Made by a program: the position numbers and the translations under genes | Source: Sulfitobacter sp043557345 | GTDB taxonomy: Bacteria; Pseudomonadota; Alphaproteobacteria; Rhodobacterales; Rhodobacteraceae | Reading direction: 5' to 3' | DNA length: 64,000 bases | Assembly (NCBI RefSeq): GCF_043557345.1 | Contig: NZ_JBIFFV010000001.1 | Coordinates: 372,001 to 436,000 of the forward strand | In this document: one piece after another, positions 41,652-50,570 of the stretch | How positions within the stretch are numbered: the stretch's first letter is position 1 | Layout of the letters: each line of letters starts with the position of its first letter | The notes under the pieces: generated by a model | Told to the model about the DNA's origin: nothing | Seen by the model: only the letters and a program-made list of their open reading frames with translations | Databases searched by the model: none

Positions 41652-42350
41652 ATGCCGCAGCCAAGATTGCTTCTGACACGTCCCCAGCCCGGTGCCGCGC
41701 AGTTTTTGGATCGGCTTTCGCCCGCGCTGCGCGACGGGGCCGTGATCTCTCCGCTGATCGAGATTACCGCGACGGATGCCCCTGTTGATCTTTCACCCTA
41801 TGCCGGGGTGATCTTTACCTCGGCCAATGCCGTGGCCCATGCGCCGCCGGGGGACGGGCGGCCCGCCTATTGCGTCGGCCCGCAGACCACGGCAGCGGCG
41901 GCCAAAGCGGGCTGGCAGGCGCAGATGGTCGGGCTGGATGCCGAGGCGCTGATCGCGACCCTGTCGAAGCGCGCCCAGATCGGCCCGCTCTTGCACCTTG
42001 CCGGGCGGCACCGGCGGGCAGATATTGCCGGAATTTTAAGCGCTTCGGGTCAAAGGGTGGAAACCGCCACGGTCTATGACCAAACCCTTCTGCCGCTCTC
42101 TACCGCCGCGCAGACCCTTCTAAGCGGCCCGGACCCCGTTATCGTGCCGCTGTTTTCCCCGCGCAGCGCGCAGCATTTCGCGCGCGAGGCCGCTTCGATG
42201 GAACGGGTCATCGCCCTGTCGATCAGCCGCGCCGCGGCGCAGGCGCTTGAAGCTCTGCCGCTCTATGCGCATGATGTCGCCGCAGAGCCCACCGGCGAAG
42301 CCATGGCAGAGGCCGTTGAAAAACTTTTCCGCTGCACCACCTTGCCTTGA
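41652..42350 (+). CDS. hemD: Uroporphyrinogen-III synthase
   Basis: A 232-residue HemD that cyclises hydroxymethylbilane to uroporphyrinogen III. Sequence conservation in this family is weak, but the opening PRLLLTRPQPGAAQFLDRL, the segment VIFTSANAVAHA and the C-terminal layout fit. I use ATG 41652; upstream sequence in this frame is antisense to tsaD. It is followed by the Mic60 and HemY genes, the usual alphaproteobacterial order. Confidence 0.9.
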   Translation: MPQPRLLLTRPQPGAAQFLDRLSPALRDGAVISPLIEITATDAPVDLSPYAGVIFTSANAVAHAPPGDGRPAYCVGPQTTAAAAKAGWQAQMVGLDAEALIATLSKRAQIGPLLHLAGRHRRADIAGILSASGQRVETATVYDQTLLPLSTAAQTLLSGPDPVIVPLFSPRSAQHFAREAASMERVIALSISRAAAQALEALPLYAHDVAAEPTGEAMAEAVEKLFRCTTLP

Positions 42351-42421
42351 GGGGCATAGGTATGCCGGGTAAGCTCGCCGTTGCGAGTGAATGACAGGTT
42401 CAGAATCGAAAGGCGTGAGGC

Positions 42422-43972
42422 GTGGCAAAACCCAAAAAGACGGTCAGCAAAAGCGAAGCGGACAAGACCACAGCCGATCAAACGCCTCCTGCGGCGGAAA
42501 AGGCGACAACGGCGGGCAACGCCGAGGCCCAGAAACCTATCCAAAGCGATGGAAAAGCTACGGAGCCGGCAAAGCCCGACGCGCCCAAGACCGAGGGTGC
42601 CAAGCCCGGCGCGGCGAAAACCGAAACGGTCAAGGCCGACTTGTCGAAGACATCCAGCACCACGCCTACAACGGACAAGCCCACGCCTGCGGCCAAGCCG
42701 GACGACAAAGCCCCGGCGAAGGCCGAGAGCACTACACCGGCTAAAGATAAGCCCGAGAGCGCTACATCGGCCAAAGAGACGAAGCCCCAGACGGCTTCGC
42801 CCAAGGACGATCCCAAGACAAGCGCCACCAGCGCTGCACCTAAGGACAAACCGGCCGCTGATCCCGCGCCCTCGCGCGCCTCGGCGGCTGCGTCCAAGCC
42901 GAGCGTTAGCTCCTCCAGACCCGCGCCGGAAAAGACCGAAAAGTCAAGCGCCGCCACGTCCAAGCCGACGCCACCGCCCGCCTCGACCCCGGCGCCTGAG
43001 CCCGCCCCGAAAGAGCGCAAGCGCCCTGTGTTCTTTCCCATGCTGCTGGGCGGTGCCATCGCTGCGGGGCTCGGCTTTGCCGCATCTGAATATGACGTAT
43101 TGGGCACCCGCGCACAAAGCGCGGCGGAATTGCAAAGCGCGATGGAAGCGCAGCAGGCCCGCATCGCGGAACTGGAAGCCCGGGTCGCAGCGCCTGCCAC
43201 CCTGCCCGAAAGCCTGCCGCAGGTCGACGCACTGCGCGAAGAACTGACAGCCAGCCGCGAGACACTCTCGGCGCTGCAAAGCCAATTGGCCGAGATCGAC
43301 GCCCGCCTCACCACGGTCGAAAAGCAGCCCGCCACGGGCGGGAACAATCAAGTTGCAGTCGCGGCCTTTGAGCGTGAGATGGAAGCCCTGCGTGCCTCTG
43401 TCGCCGAACAGCGCAGTGAGATCGAGAGCCTGCTGGAAAACGCACAAACCGCTGAAGAGGCTACCGCCGCCGCCGCGGAAGCGGCCCGTGCCCAGACCGC
43501 GATGACCCAGATGAACGCTGCAATCAGCGCCGGTCGCCCCTTCGAAGCGCCGTTGGCCGAGTTGCAGCAGGCTGGGGTCGACGACATACCCGAAACCCTG
43601 CGTGAAAGCGCCGCGGGCGGAGTTGTCACCCTCGCCAATCTCCAAGCGCGCTATCCCGATGCCGCGCGGCAGGCGCTGGCCACCGCCCGTGCCGCCGTGC
43701 CGGAAGAGGGCGAAGGCGGCTTTGGCAGTTTCTTGAAACGTCAACTCGGTGCCCGCTCGGTCGCGCCGCGCGAGGGGACGGATGCCGATGCTGTCCTGTC
43801 TCGTGCCGAAGCGGCGGTGCGCGATGGCCGCTTGACCGATGCGTTGGCCGAGATCGACACGCTGCCGGCCCCCGCGCAGGACGCGATGGCGGAATGGCTG
43901 GCCGATGCCCGCGCGCGTCAGGCGGCTGAAACCGCCGCCAATGAACTCTCCCAACGCCTGACGGCCAACTGA
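42422..43972 (+). CDS. Mitofilin/Mic60 homologue (membrane-shaping protein)
   Basis: A 516-residue protein starting at GTG 42422. The first about 200 residues are low complexity, rich in Lys, Ala, Thr, Pro and Asp. One transmembrane helix follows (FFPMLLGGAIAAGLGFAA, about residues 204-221), then a coiled coil (about 235-360) and a C-terminal mitofilin-like region (about 390-516). Alphaproteobacterial Mic60 can deform membranes and is linked to intracytoplasmic membranes. In this class it is typically encoded between hemD and hemY, as here. Confidence 0.9.
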   Translation: MAKPKKTVSKSEADKTTADQTPPAAEKATTAGNAEAQKPIQSDGKATEPAKPDAPKTEGAKPGAAKTETVKADLSKTSSTTPTTDKPTPAAKPDDKAPAKAESTTPAKDKPESATSAKETKPQTASPKDDPKTSATSAAPKDKPAADPAPSRASAAASKPSVSSSRPAPEKTEKSSAATSKPTPPPASTPAPEPAPKERKRPVFFPMLLGGAIAAGLGFAASEYDVLGTRAQSAAELQSAMEAQQARIAELEARVAAPATLPESLPQVDALREELTASRETLSALQSQLAEIDARLTTVEKQPATGGNNQVAVAAFEREMEALRASVAEQRSEIESLLENAQTAEEATAAAAEAARAQTAMTQMNAAISAGRPFEAPLAELQQAGVDDIPETLRESAAGGVVTLANLQARYPDAARQALATARAAVPEEGEGGFGSFLKRQLGARSVAPREGTDADAVLSRAEAAVRDGRLTDALAEIDTLPAPAQDAMAEWLADARARQAAETAANELSQRLTAN

Positions 43973-43982
43973 GGAACGAAAA

Positions 43983-45488
43983 ATGCTCTGGTCTCTTATT
44001 AAAATCGTTCTTTTCGTCGTGCTGGTCGCCGCTCTGGCTTGGGGCGCGGGTTTCCTGTTGGAAAGCGAAGGCGGCATTCAACTGACCGTGGCGGGCACGG
44101 AATATACCCTAGGGCCGCTGCAATCGGTGATCGCCGTTTTGCTGCTGATGCTGGCGGTTTGGGTGTTGCTCAAGATCGTGTCGCTGCTTTCGGCGGTCTG
44201 GCATTTCCTGAATGGCGATGAGACGGCGCTGTCGCGCTACTTTGACCGCAACCGCGAGCGTAAGGGCTATGAGGCGCTGTCGGACGGGTTGATGGCGCTG
44301 GCCAGCGGCGAGGGTCAGGTCGCGATGGCCAAGGCCGCCAAGGCGGACCGCTATCTCAAACGCCCGGCACTGACCAATCTGCTGACCGCGCAGGCGGCGG
44401 AGCTGGCGGGGGACCGTCGCAAGGCTGAGCGGACCTATCGCAAGCTGGTCGAAGACGAAAAGACCCGGTTTGTCGGCGTGCGCGGCATCATGAAGCAGAA
44501 GCTGGCCGACGGAGATACCGAAACGGCGCTGAAACTGGCCGAAAAGGCTTTTGCCCTGAAGCCCAAACATGAGGAAACTGGCGATACCCTGCTGAAGTTG
44601 CAGGCCGAGAAACATGATTGGGTCGGGGCGCGCAGCACCCTGCAGGCCAAGTATAAAAACGGCCATCTGCCGCGCGATGTGCACAAACGCCGCGACGCGG
44701 TTCTGGCACTCTCCGAGGCGCGCGAGGTGATCGACGAGGGTAACAGTGTCGAGGCCCGCGAGGCCGCGATCGAGGCCAACCGCCTGTCGCCCGATCTGGT
44801 GCCCGCCGCCGTGATGGCCGCGCGCAGCTATATCGCGCAGGACAAGCCCCGCAATGCTTCCAAAGTGCTGCAAAAGGCTTGGAGCGTGCAGCCGCACCCC
44901 GATCTTGCCGCCGCCTTTGCCGAAATTCAGCCGGATGAGACACCGCCCCAGCGGATCAAACGGTTCCGCGCGCTGACCAAATCTCAGCCCGACCATCCCG
45001 AGACGAAAATGCTGCTGGCCGAACTGCACATCGCCAACGAAGACTTCCCCGAAGCGCGCCGGGCGCTTGGCAATTTGGTTGAGACCGATCCCTCGGCCCG
45101 GTCCGTGACCCTGATGGCGGCGATCGAGCGGGGCGAGGGCGCGCCGGACACCGTGGTCAAAGGCTGGCTGACACGCGCGCTGAACGTCTCGCGCGGGCCG
45201 CAGTGGATTTGTGAGAACTGCCATCACATCCATGCCGAATGGGTGCCGATCTGCGAGAACTGCAAGAGCTTCGACACGCTGGAATGGAAGACACCGCCGC
45301 TGTCGGAAGTGGCCATGCCGAGCGGTGTTCAGATGCTGCCGCTGATCGTCGGCGCGCCGGAAACGACCCCGACGGAAGGGGCGCTGACCACGCGGACGGA
45401 GGATATCGAAGACGCGGAACTGGTGACCGAGGCGGAGAAGCCGACCGATCCCGAGACGCCCAGGAAAGCCCCGGACCCTACAGCTTGA
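43983..45488 (+). CDS. hemY: HemY-like membrane protein with TPR repeats and a C-terminal zinc ribbon
   Basis: A 501-residue protein. Two N-terminal transmembrane segments (IVLFVVLVAALAWGAGFLL and VIAVLLLMLAVWVLLKIV) precede TPR-like helical repeats over about residues 110-390. A double CxxC motif follows (C410-C413 and C424-C427, in WICENCHHIHAEW and WVPICENCKSF), resembling the rubredoxin-like ribbon of LapB/YciM. The enterobacterial HemY is not protoporphyrinogen oxidase; its role in haem synthesis is undefined. It lies 10 bp after the Mic60 gene. Confidence 0.88.
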   Translation: MLWSLIKIVLFVVLVAALAWGAGFLLESEGGIQLTVAGTEYTLGPLQSVIAVLLLMLAVWVLLKIVSLLSAVWHFLNGDETALSRYFDRNRERKGYEALSDGLMALASGEGQVAMAKAAKADRYLKRPALTNLLTAQAAELAGDRRKAERTYRKLVEDEKTRFVGVRGIMKQKLADGDTETALKLAEKAFALKPKHEETGDTLLKLQAEKHDWVGARSTLQAKYKNGHLPRDVHKRRDAVLALSEAREVIDEGNSVEAREAAIEANRLSPDLVPAAVMAARSYIAQDKPRNASKVLQKAWSVQPHPDLAAAFAEIQPDETPPQRIKRFRALTKSQPDHPETKMLLAELHIANEDFPEARRALGNLVETDPSARSVTLMAAIERGEGAPDTVVKGWLTRALNVSRGPQWICENCHHIHAEWVPICENCKSFDTLEWKTPPLSEVAMPSGVQMLPLIVGAPETTPTEGALTTRTEDIEDAELVTEAEKPTDPETPRKAPDPTA

Positions 45489-45927
45489 TGTCGTAGGTGA
45501 CCCAATTGGTCCGGGTGGCCAGCCTGTCATAAACACCACGGCCGCGGTAGTTATCCTCGGCCGTGATCCAGCGGACGAGGCTCCAGCCGCGTTTCTGGGC
45601 GATCTTCTTGACCTCGGCGATCAGCGCGTCGGCAGCGCCGCTGCCACGGGCTTCGGGGGCCACGAAAAGATCGTCGAGGAAACAACCCGTCGCCGCCGCC
45701 AAGGGGCGGGCGAAATGCCGGAAATGGGTCAGTCCGATCACCCGTCCTTCGGCATCTTCGCAGACCAGCCCTTCGACTTCGGTCAGCGGATCATGCAGCC
45801 AAGACCAGACCCGCGCGCGCATCTCGGGGGTCTGCTCGACCTTATAGAATTCGGCATAGCCTTGATAAAGCCGCTCCCAATCGGCGCGGTCATGGTCTCT
45901 CACGGTTCGGATGGTAAGGTCGGACAT
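45478..45927 (-). CDS. GNAT-family N-acetyltransferase
   Basis: A 149-residue acetyltransferase with the acetyl-CoA motif LFVAPEARGSGAADALIAEV (about residues 87-106) and the C-terminal AEDNYRGRGVYDRLA. It resembles small diamine-acetyltransferase-like GNAT proteins, but the substrate is unknown. It is convergent with hemY (11-bp overlap) and lies 45 bp downstream of nadC. Confidence 0.87.
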   Translation of the reverse strand: MSDLTIRTVRDHDRADWERLYQGYAEFYKVEQTPEMRARVWSWLHDPLTEVEGLVCEDAEGRVIGLTHFRHFARPLAAATGCFLDDLFVAPEARGSGAADALIAEVKKIAQKRGWSLVRWITAEDNYRGRGVYDRLATRTNWVTYDIKL

Positions 45928-45972
45928 GGCGGGGCTCCCTTCGCTGGCTGCGCGATCTTTGCCCCAGTTGGT

Positions 45973-46818
45973 TCAGAAATCCAGTCCAAGGTCCAGCGTT
46001 GTCGCAGAATGTGTGAGCGCGCCCATAGAGATGTAGTGCACCCCGGTCGCTGCGACCTCGGCCAGGCGCGGCAGGGTCATATTGCCCGAAGCCTCCAGCA
46101 CGATACGCCCCTGCGCCATGTCGACCGCCTGCGCGAGCATCGGCGTGTCCATGTTATCCAACAGCACCACATCTGCGCCGCCTTCGTCCAAGACCTCTTG
46201 AAGCTGTGCCAGCGTGTCGACCTCGATTTCGACCCGGATCATATGCGAGGCATTGGCCTTGACTGCCTGCAACACGGGCCGGATGCCCCCGGCGGCGGCA
46301 ATGTGGTTGTCCTTGACCAAGATCGCGTCGGAGAGGGAAAAGCGGTGGTTGAACCCGCCGCCATGCAGCACCGCTTGTTTCTCAACCATGCGCAGCCCCG
46401 GCGTGGTTTTGCGGGTGCAGGTGATCCGGGTCTCGGTGCCCTTCGTCTCGGCCACGCAGGCCGCCGTCAGGGTGGCGATGCCCGAGAGCCGGCCGGCAAA
46501 GTTCAGCGCCACACGTTCCGCCGAGAGGATTGCGGCGGCGGAGCCCTCGATCTCCATCAGCGTGTCACCTTTTGCGATCCTGCTGCCGTCTTCTTTCAGC
46601 GTGCGCACGTCAAGCGTTGGATCGACAAGGTGAAAGGCCAGCCGCGCGATTTGCATGCCAGAGACGACCCCCTCGGCGCGGGCGCGCAGCCGGGCGGTAT
46701 AGGTCGTGCCCTCGGGGATCACGCTGCGGGTCGTGACATCACCATAGGTGCCGAGGTCTTCCATCAAGGCGGCACGGACCAGCGGCTCAAGGATCAGGTC
46801 GGGCAGGGCGGTGGGCAT
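45973..46818 (-). CDS. nadC: Nicotinate-nucleotide pyrophosphorylase (quinolinate phosphoribosyltransferase)
   Basis: A 281-residue enzyme converting quinolinate and PRPP to nicotinate mononucleotide. Visible family segments are EDLGTYGDVTTRS, TRKTTPGLRMVEKQAVLHGG with the substrate-binding Arg/Lys/His, and VEIEVDTLAQLQEVL. ATG 46818 lies 2 bp after the nadB stop and gives the usual N-terminus. It is the last gene of nadA-nadB-nadC. Confidence 0.96.
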   Translation of the reverse strand: MPTALPDLILEPLVRAALMEDLGTYGDVTTRSVIPEGTTYTARLRARAEGVVSGMQIARLAFHLVDPTLDVRTLKEDGSRIAKGDTLMEIEGSAAAILSAERVALNFAGRLSGIATLTAACVAETKGTETRITCTRKTTPGLRMVEKQAVLHGGGFNHRFSLSDAILVKDNHIAAAGGIRPVLQAVKANASHMIRVEIEVDTLAQLQEVLDEGGADVVLLDNMDTPMLAQAVDMAQGRIVLEASGNMTLPRLAEVAATGVHYISMGALTHSATTLDLGLDF

Positions 46819-46820
46819 TT

Positions 46821-48377
46821 TCAAGCGTCCTCGGGGTTGGTGCGGCGGGCCGTGGCCTCGGCCAATGTCATGAAACTGCGGGCGGCGTCGGGCAGCGTTT
46901 CGGGGTAGTCGGTGCGGCAATGCGCGCCCCGGCTTTCGCGGCGGGCGAGGGCCGCGGCGGCGATCAGGGTTGCGGTGGCGGTCATGTTTTGCAGCTGCGC
47001 ACATTCGGGTTGCGCCGCTTCGATCTCTGCAATGGCCGTCAAGGCGCGGTGCAAGCCCGCCGCATCCCGCAGCACGCCAACCTCTGCGGTCATGGTCTGG
47101 CGCAGACGGGTGACGAGGGTTTCGTTCGGCGTTTCGCCAGCGGGCAGATCCGGCAGTTGTACGGCGTCATCCTCGCCCGCCTCGCATTCCTCAAGCATGT
47201 CCTGCGCCGCGCGACGGGCAAAAACCAGCGCTTCGAGCAGCCCGTTGGACGCCAGACGGTTCGCGCCGTGCAGCCCGGTCGAAGACGCCTCCCCACAGAC
47301 CCAGAGCCCGGCGAGGCTTGAGCGGCCATGCGCATCCGTGGCAATGCCGCCCATATGGTAATGCGCCGCGGCGGCGACGGGGATGGGCTGGGTCACCGGG
47401 TCGATGCCGTTGCGCGCGCAGGCGGTTGCAACGGCGGGGTAGTCGGTCAGCACCGCCGCGCCCAAAGCCGCGCGGGTGTCGAGCATGGGGCGCAGCCCCG
47501 TCTGGGTCTGGGCAAAGATCGCGCGGGCCACCACATCGCGCGGGGCAAGCTCAGCAAGGGGGTGAACCGCCTCCATAAAACGCAGGCCTTCGCGGTTGAT
47601 CAGATGCGCCCCGGCCCCGCGCAGTGCTTCGGTCGCCAAGGGCGCGGGGTCTTCGCCGCAGTCGATGGCGGTGGGGTGGAACTGTACGAATTCCGCATCT
47701 GCAATGAGTGCGCCCGCGCGGGCGGCCATGCCGATTACCTGACCGCGAATGCGGGCCGGGTTGGTGGTCAGCGCATAAAGCCCGCCAGACCCGCCGCCCG
47801 CCAGCAAGACCCCCGCGCCGCGCAGCATTGCCGGGGCAGAGCCTTCGGGCCGGGCCAGTTCAACCTCGACCCCGGTGACTTTGCTGCCGTCACTTTCCAA
47901 ACCGCGGGCCAGCACCCCTTCGAGCACTTGGATCGAGGGTGTTTCGCGCACTTTTTCGATCAGGGCGCGCATGATCTCGGCCCCGGCTTGATCACCCTGC
48001 ACGCGCACGACGCGGGCAAAGCTATGCGCCGCCTCGCGCGACATGACATAGCCCCCATCGGCGCTGCGGTCGAAGGCGGTGCCGAAATCCGTCAGGGCGA
48101 GGATATGGGCGCGGGCCTCATCCGTTACGGTGGCGGCGACGCGCGGCTCGACCGTGCCCGCCCCCGCTTTGATGGTGTCGAGCGCATGGGCTTCGGGGCT
48201 GTCGGCCTGCGCCATGGCGGCGGCCACGCCGCCCTGCGCCCAAGCGGAACTGGCCCCCGACCCCAATGGATCGGGCGAGATCAGCAAAACCGGACGCGGC
48301 GCAAGACAAAGCGCGGCATAGAGCGCGCCCAGACCGGCCCCAACGATGATGATCCTGCCGGTTGTGATCTGCTCCAC
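46821..48377 (-). CDS. nadB: L-aspartate oxidase
   Basis: A 518-residue FAD enzyme oxidising L-aspartate to iminoaspartate for NAD synthesis. The FAD motif IIIVGAGLGALYAALCLA is at the N-terminus, SGASSAWAQGGVAAAM follows, then GAHLINREGLRFM and the C-terminal GLHGANRLASNGLLEALVF. The best start is the GTG at 48377 (VEQITTGRIIIVGAG); longer frames run into nadA and have no homology. Confidence 0.95.
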   Translation of the reverse strand: MEQITTGRIIIVGAGLGALYAALCLAPRPVLLISPDPLGSGASSAWAQGGVAAAMAQADSPEAHALDTIKAGAGTVEPRVAATVTDEARAHILALTDFGTAFDRSADGGYVMSREAAHSFARVVRVQGDQAGAEIMRALIEKVRETPSIQVLEGVLARGLESDGSKVTGVEVELARPEGSAPAMLRGAGVLLAGGGSGGLYALTTNPARIRGQVIGMAARAGALIADAEFVQFHPTAIDCGEDPAPLATEALRGAGAHLINREGLRFMEAVHPLAELAPRDVVARAIFAQTQTGLRPMLDTRAALGAAVLTDYPAVATACARNGIDPVTQPIPVAAAAHYHMGGIATDAHGRSSLAGLWVCGEASSTGLHGANRLASNGLLEALVFARRAAQDMLEECEAGEDDAVQLPDLPAGETPNETLVTRLRQTMTAEVGVLRDAAGLHRALTAIAEIEAAQPECAQLQNMTATATLIAAAALARRESRGAHCRTDYPETLPDAARSFMTLAEATARRTNPEDA

Positions 48378-48388
48378 GCGCGCGCCCT

Positions 48389-49441
48389 TCAGAGCCCGAG
48401 TTCGCGGGAGAGGTCGATCATCCGTTGCACGGCCACCCGCGCCTTGCTGGCAACCTCGGCCTCCACTTCGACGGCGCCGGACATCGTGTGCAGGGACCAG
48501 AGCACCTTTTCCAGCGTGATCTTCTTCATGTAGGGGCACATGTTGCAGGGGCCGACGAAATCGACCTCGGGCAGTTCATCGGCAATGTTCGACGCCATGG
48601 AGCATTCGGTGACCAGCATCGCCTTGGCCGGTTTTTCGCGGTGCACGTAGTCGAGGATGCCGCTGGTCGAGCCGGAGAAATCCGCCTCTGCCACCACGTC
48701 GGGCGGGCATTCGGGATGCGCGATGATGCGGGTGTCGGGGTTCCACTCGCGGTAGTCGGCGATGTCCTTGGCGGTATAGCGTTCGTGCACGATGCAGGCG
48801 CCGTCCCACCAGACGATGCGCTTTTGCGGCACCTGTTTGGCGATGTTCTGTGCCAGATATTTGTCCGGCGTCATGATGATCGTGTCGGCCTCAAGCGCGG
48901 CGACGATCTGTGCCGCATTCGATGAGGTGCAGCAGATGTCCGACGCCGCTTTCACTTCCGCCGTGGTGTTTACATAGGTCACCACCGGCGCGCCGGGATA
49001 TTGCGCGCGCATCTGTGCGACGCCTTCGGCGGTGATGCTTTCGGCCAGTGAACAACCCGCTTCCATGTCGGGGATCAGCACGGTCTTGGCGGGGTTCAGG
49101 ATTTTCGAAGTCTCGGCCATGAAATGCACGCCGCATTGCACGATGACATCGGCCTCGACCTCGCTCGCCTTCACGGCCAGTTGCAGGCTGTCGCCGACGA
49201 AATCCGCGATGCCGTGATAGATGTCGGGCGTCATGTAATTATGCGCGAGGATGACCGCGTTACGCTCTTTCTTCAGCTTGTTGATCGCGGCGACATAGGG
49301 CGCATGGATGGCCCAATCGGGGGGCGAGATCACGCGGTCCATCTTGGCGTAGATATCGGCCATTTCAGCCGCCAGCGCTGGCGATGGCGCGAGGTCATAA
49401 TGGCGCTCAAGCTCGCTGGGCGAAAAGATTTCATCACGCAT
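48389..49441 (-). CDS. nadA: Quinolinate synthase
   Basis: A 350-residue 4Fe-4S enzyme that condenses iminoaspartate with dihydroxyacetone phosphate to quinolinate. Cluster ligands are expected in VIVQCGVHFMAE, SDICCTSSNA and FVGPCNMCPYM. ILAHNYMTPDIYHGIADFVG is the N-terminal signature. The start at 49441 (MRDEIFSPSE) has GGAGGGGG upstream. It is the first gene of the nad operon; no regulatory motif was identified upstream. Confidence 0.96.
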   Translation of the reverse strand: MRDEIFSPSELERHYDLAPSPALAAEMADIYAKMDRVISPPDWAIHAPYVAAINKLKKERNAVILAHNYMTPDIYHGIADFVGDSLQLAVKASEVEADVIVQCGVHFMAETSKILNPAKTVLIPDMEAGCSLAESITAEGVAQMRAQYPGAPVVTYVNTTAEVKAASDICCTSSNAAQIVAALEADTIIMTPDKYLAQNIAKQVPQKRIVWWDGACIVHERYTAKDIADYREWNPDTRIIAHPECPPDVVAEADFSGSTSGILDYVHREKPAKAMLVTECSMASNIADELPEVDFVGPCNMCPYMKKITLEKVLWSLHTMSGAVEVEAEVASKARVAVQRMIDLSRELGL

Positions 49442-49577
49442 GGTCGGTCCCCCTCCGGCCTTGGCGCGTGTCACGGCACCGCGCTGGACACCACACCCGG
49501 CGTGCTGGCCATAGACGACTGGCGGGGTTTGGGCAAGCCAATACCCTTTAGGGCAAGGCGCTGGCCGCCCGGGGGCG

Positions 49578-50450
49578 TTAGGTGAATTTGCGGAACAAAC
49601 GGGTCTGGTCGAACATGTCTTCCAGGCGTTCGGCGCGGTCCTTTGTATCCTCCCAGTTGATGTCCTGCATGGCGGAAATCACGCTCTCCACCAGCAGCAG
49701 CGTGGCCGCCGCGCTGTCCCAAGCCGAGGGCGCGACGATCCGGCTGGAGAAACAGATATCGGCAAGGCTATGCACCGGAGAGCGCCACTGGTCGGTGAAG
49801 AGGATGATCTTGGCCCCCCGCGCATGGGCCATTTCCGCCAGCTTCAGCGTGTTGTTCTCATAGCGCCGCACGTCAAAAATAACGAAAACATCGCCTTCGC
49901 CCACGTCCAGCAGGTAATGCGGCCAAGCGTTTGATGTGGACTGGATATGTGTCACCCGCGGGCGGATGATCTGGGCGTGGAGGAAGAGGTATTCGGCCAT
50001 CACATGGGTGATGCGCCCGCCCACGATATAGAGCGGATGCGCGGTGTCGGCGATCATCGCGCAGGCGCGGTCGAAGGTGGCAGGCTCGATCTGGCCCAAC
50101 GTATGGCGAATGTTGTCGATCACCGCATCGGTGAAACGGTTCAGCACATGGCCCGAGGGTGCGCCTTCAGCCCAAGTGTCATGTTTGGCGATGGGGTTCT
50201 TGGCCTTGGCCTTCAGTTCTTCGCGCAACTCGTTCTGAAACTCAGGGTAACCCTTGAACCCCAGCTTTTGCACCATCCGCGCCACGGTGGGGGTCGAGAC
50301 ATTGGCATCCTTCGCCAGCGCCGTGAGCGGGCCGAGGCCGGAAGCGGGGTAATTCTCCAAAATCGAATGGGCGAGTTGCCGTTCCGCACGGGTCAGCCGG
50401 TCCAACTCTTGCTGGATGCGATCAGAAATGGTCAGCGTCGGTTCAGCCAT
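49578..50450 (-). CDS. RpiR-family transcriptional regulator
   Basis: A 290-residue regulator. The N-terminal helix-turn-helix region (LGPLTALAKDANVSTPTVARMVQKLGFKGYP, about residues 37-67) is followed by a C-terminal SIS sugar-isomerase-like domain (PLYIVGGRITHVMAEY). It is divergent from the amidohydrolase/TRAP/ligase operon with a 120-bp shared upstream region, so it very likely controls that operon. The effector is unknown; SIS domains usually bind phosphosugars but not always. ATG 50450 has GAGGGG upstream. Confidence 0.9.
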   Translation of the reverse strand: MAEPTLTISDRIQQELDRLTRAERQLAHSILENYPASGLGPLTALAKDANVSTPTVARMVQKLGFKGYPEFQNELREELKAKAKNPIAKHDTWAEGAPSGHVLNRFTDAVIDNIRHTLGQIEPATFDRACAMIADTAHPLYIVGGRITHVMAEYLFLHAQIIRPRVTHIQSTSNAWPHYLLDVGEGDVFVIFDVRRYENNTLKLAEMAHARGAKIILFTDQWRSPVHSLADICFSSRIVAPSAWDSAAATLLLVESVISAMQDINWEDTKDRAERLEDMFDQTRLFRKFT

Positions 50451-50570
50451 GGATGCCCCTCTTTTGATGAGTAATAACACAAACTGAACAGCGTTGTAAT
50501 AAATTTGACATTATTCTGTTGACAGAAGCCCCCCGCCCGAATGAGGTTTGATCTAACTGAGGGGGATAGG
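50451..50570. promoter_or_regulatory. Divergent control region of rpiR and the catabolic operon
   Basis: This 120-bp region is markedly AT-rich in its rpiR-proximal half. Two TTGACA boxes face the operon (50505-50510 and 50519-50524), without clear -10 partners. An imperfect inverted repeat, AATAA-N8-TTATT, lies around 50499-50516 and is a candidate operator. Confidence 0.4.

Noticed and set aside
44109..45539. A 476-codon minus-strand open frame across hemY.
   Set aside because: It is antisense to HemY, which carries transmembrane, TPR and zinc-ribbon signatures. No homology was recognised in the antisense product.
47328..48533. A 401-codon plus-strand open frame across nadB.
   Set aside because: It is antisense to a clear L-aspartate oxidase and lacks motifs.
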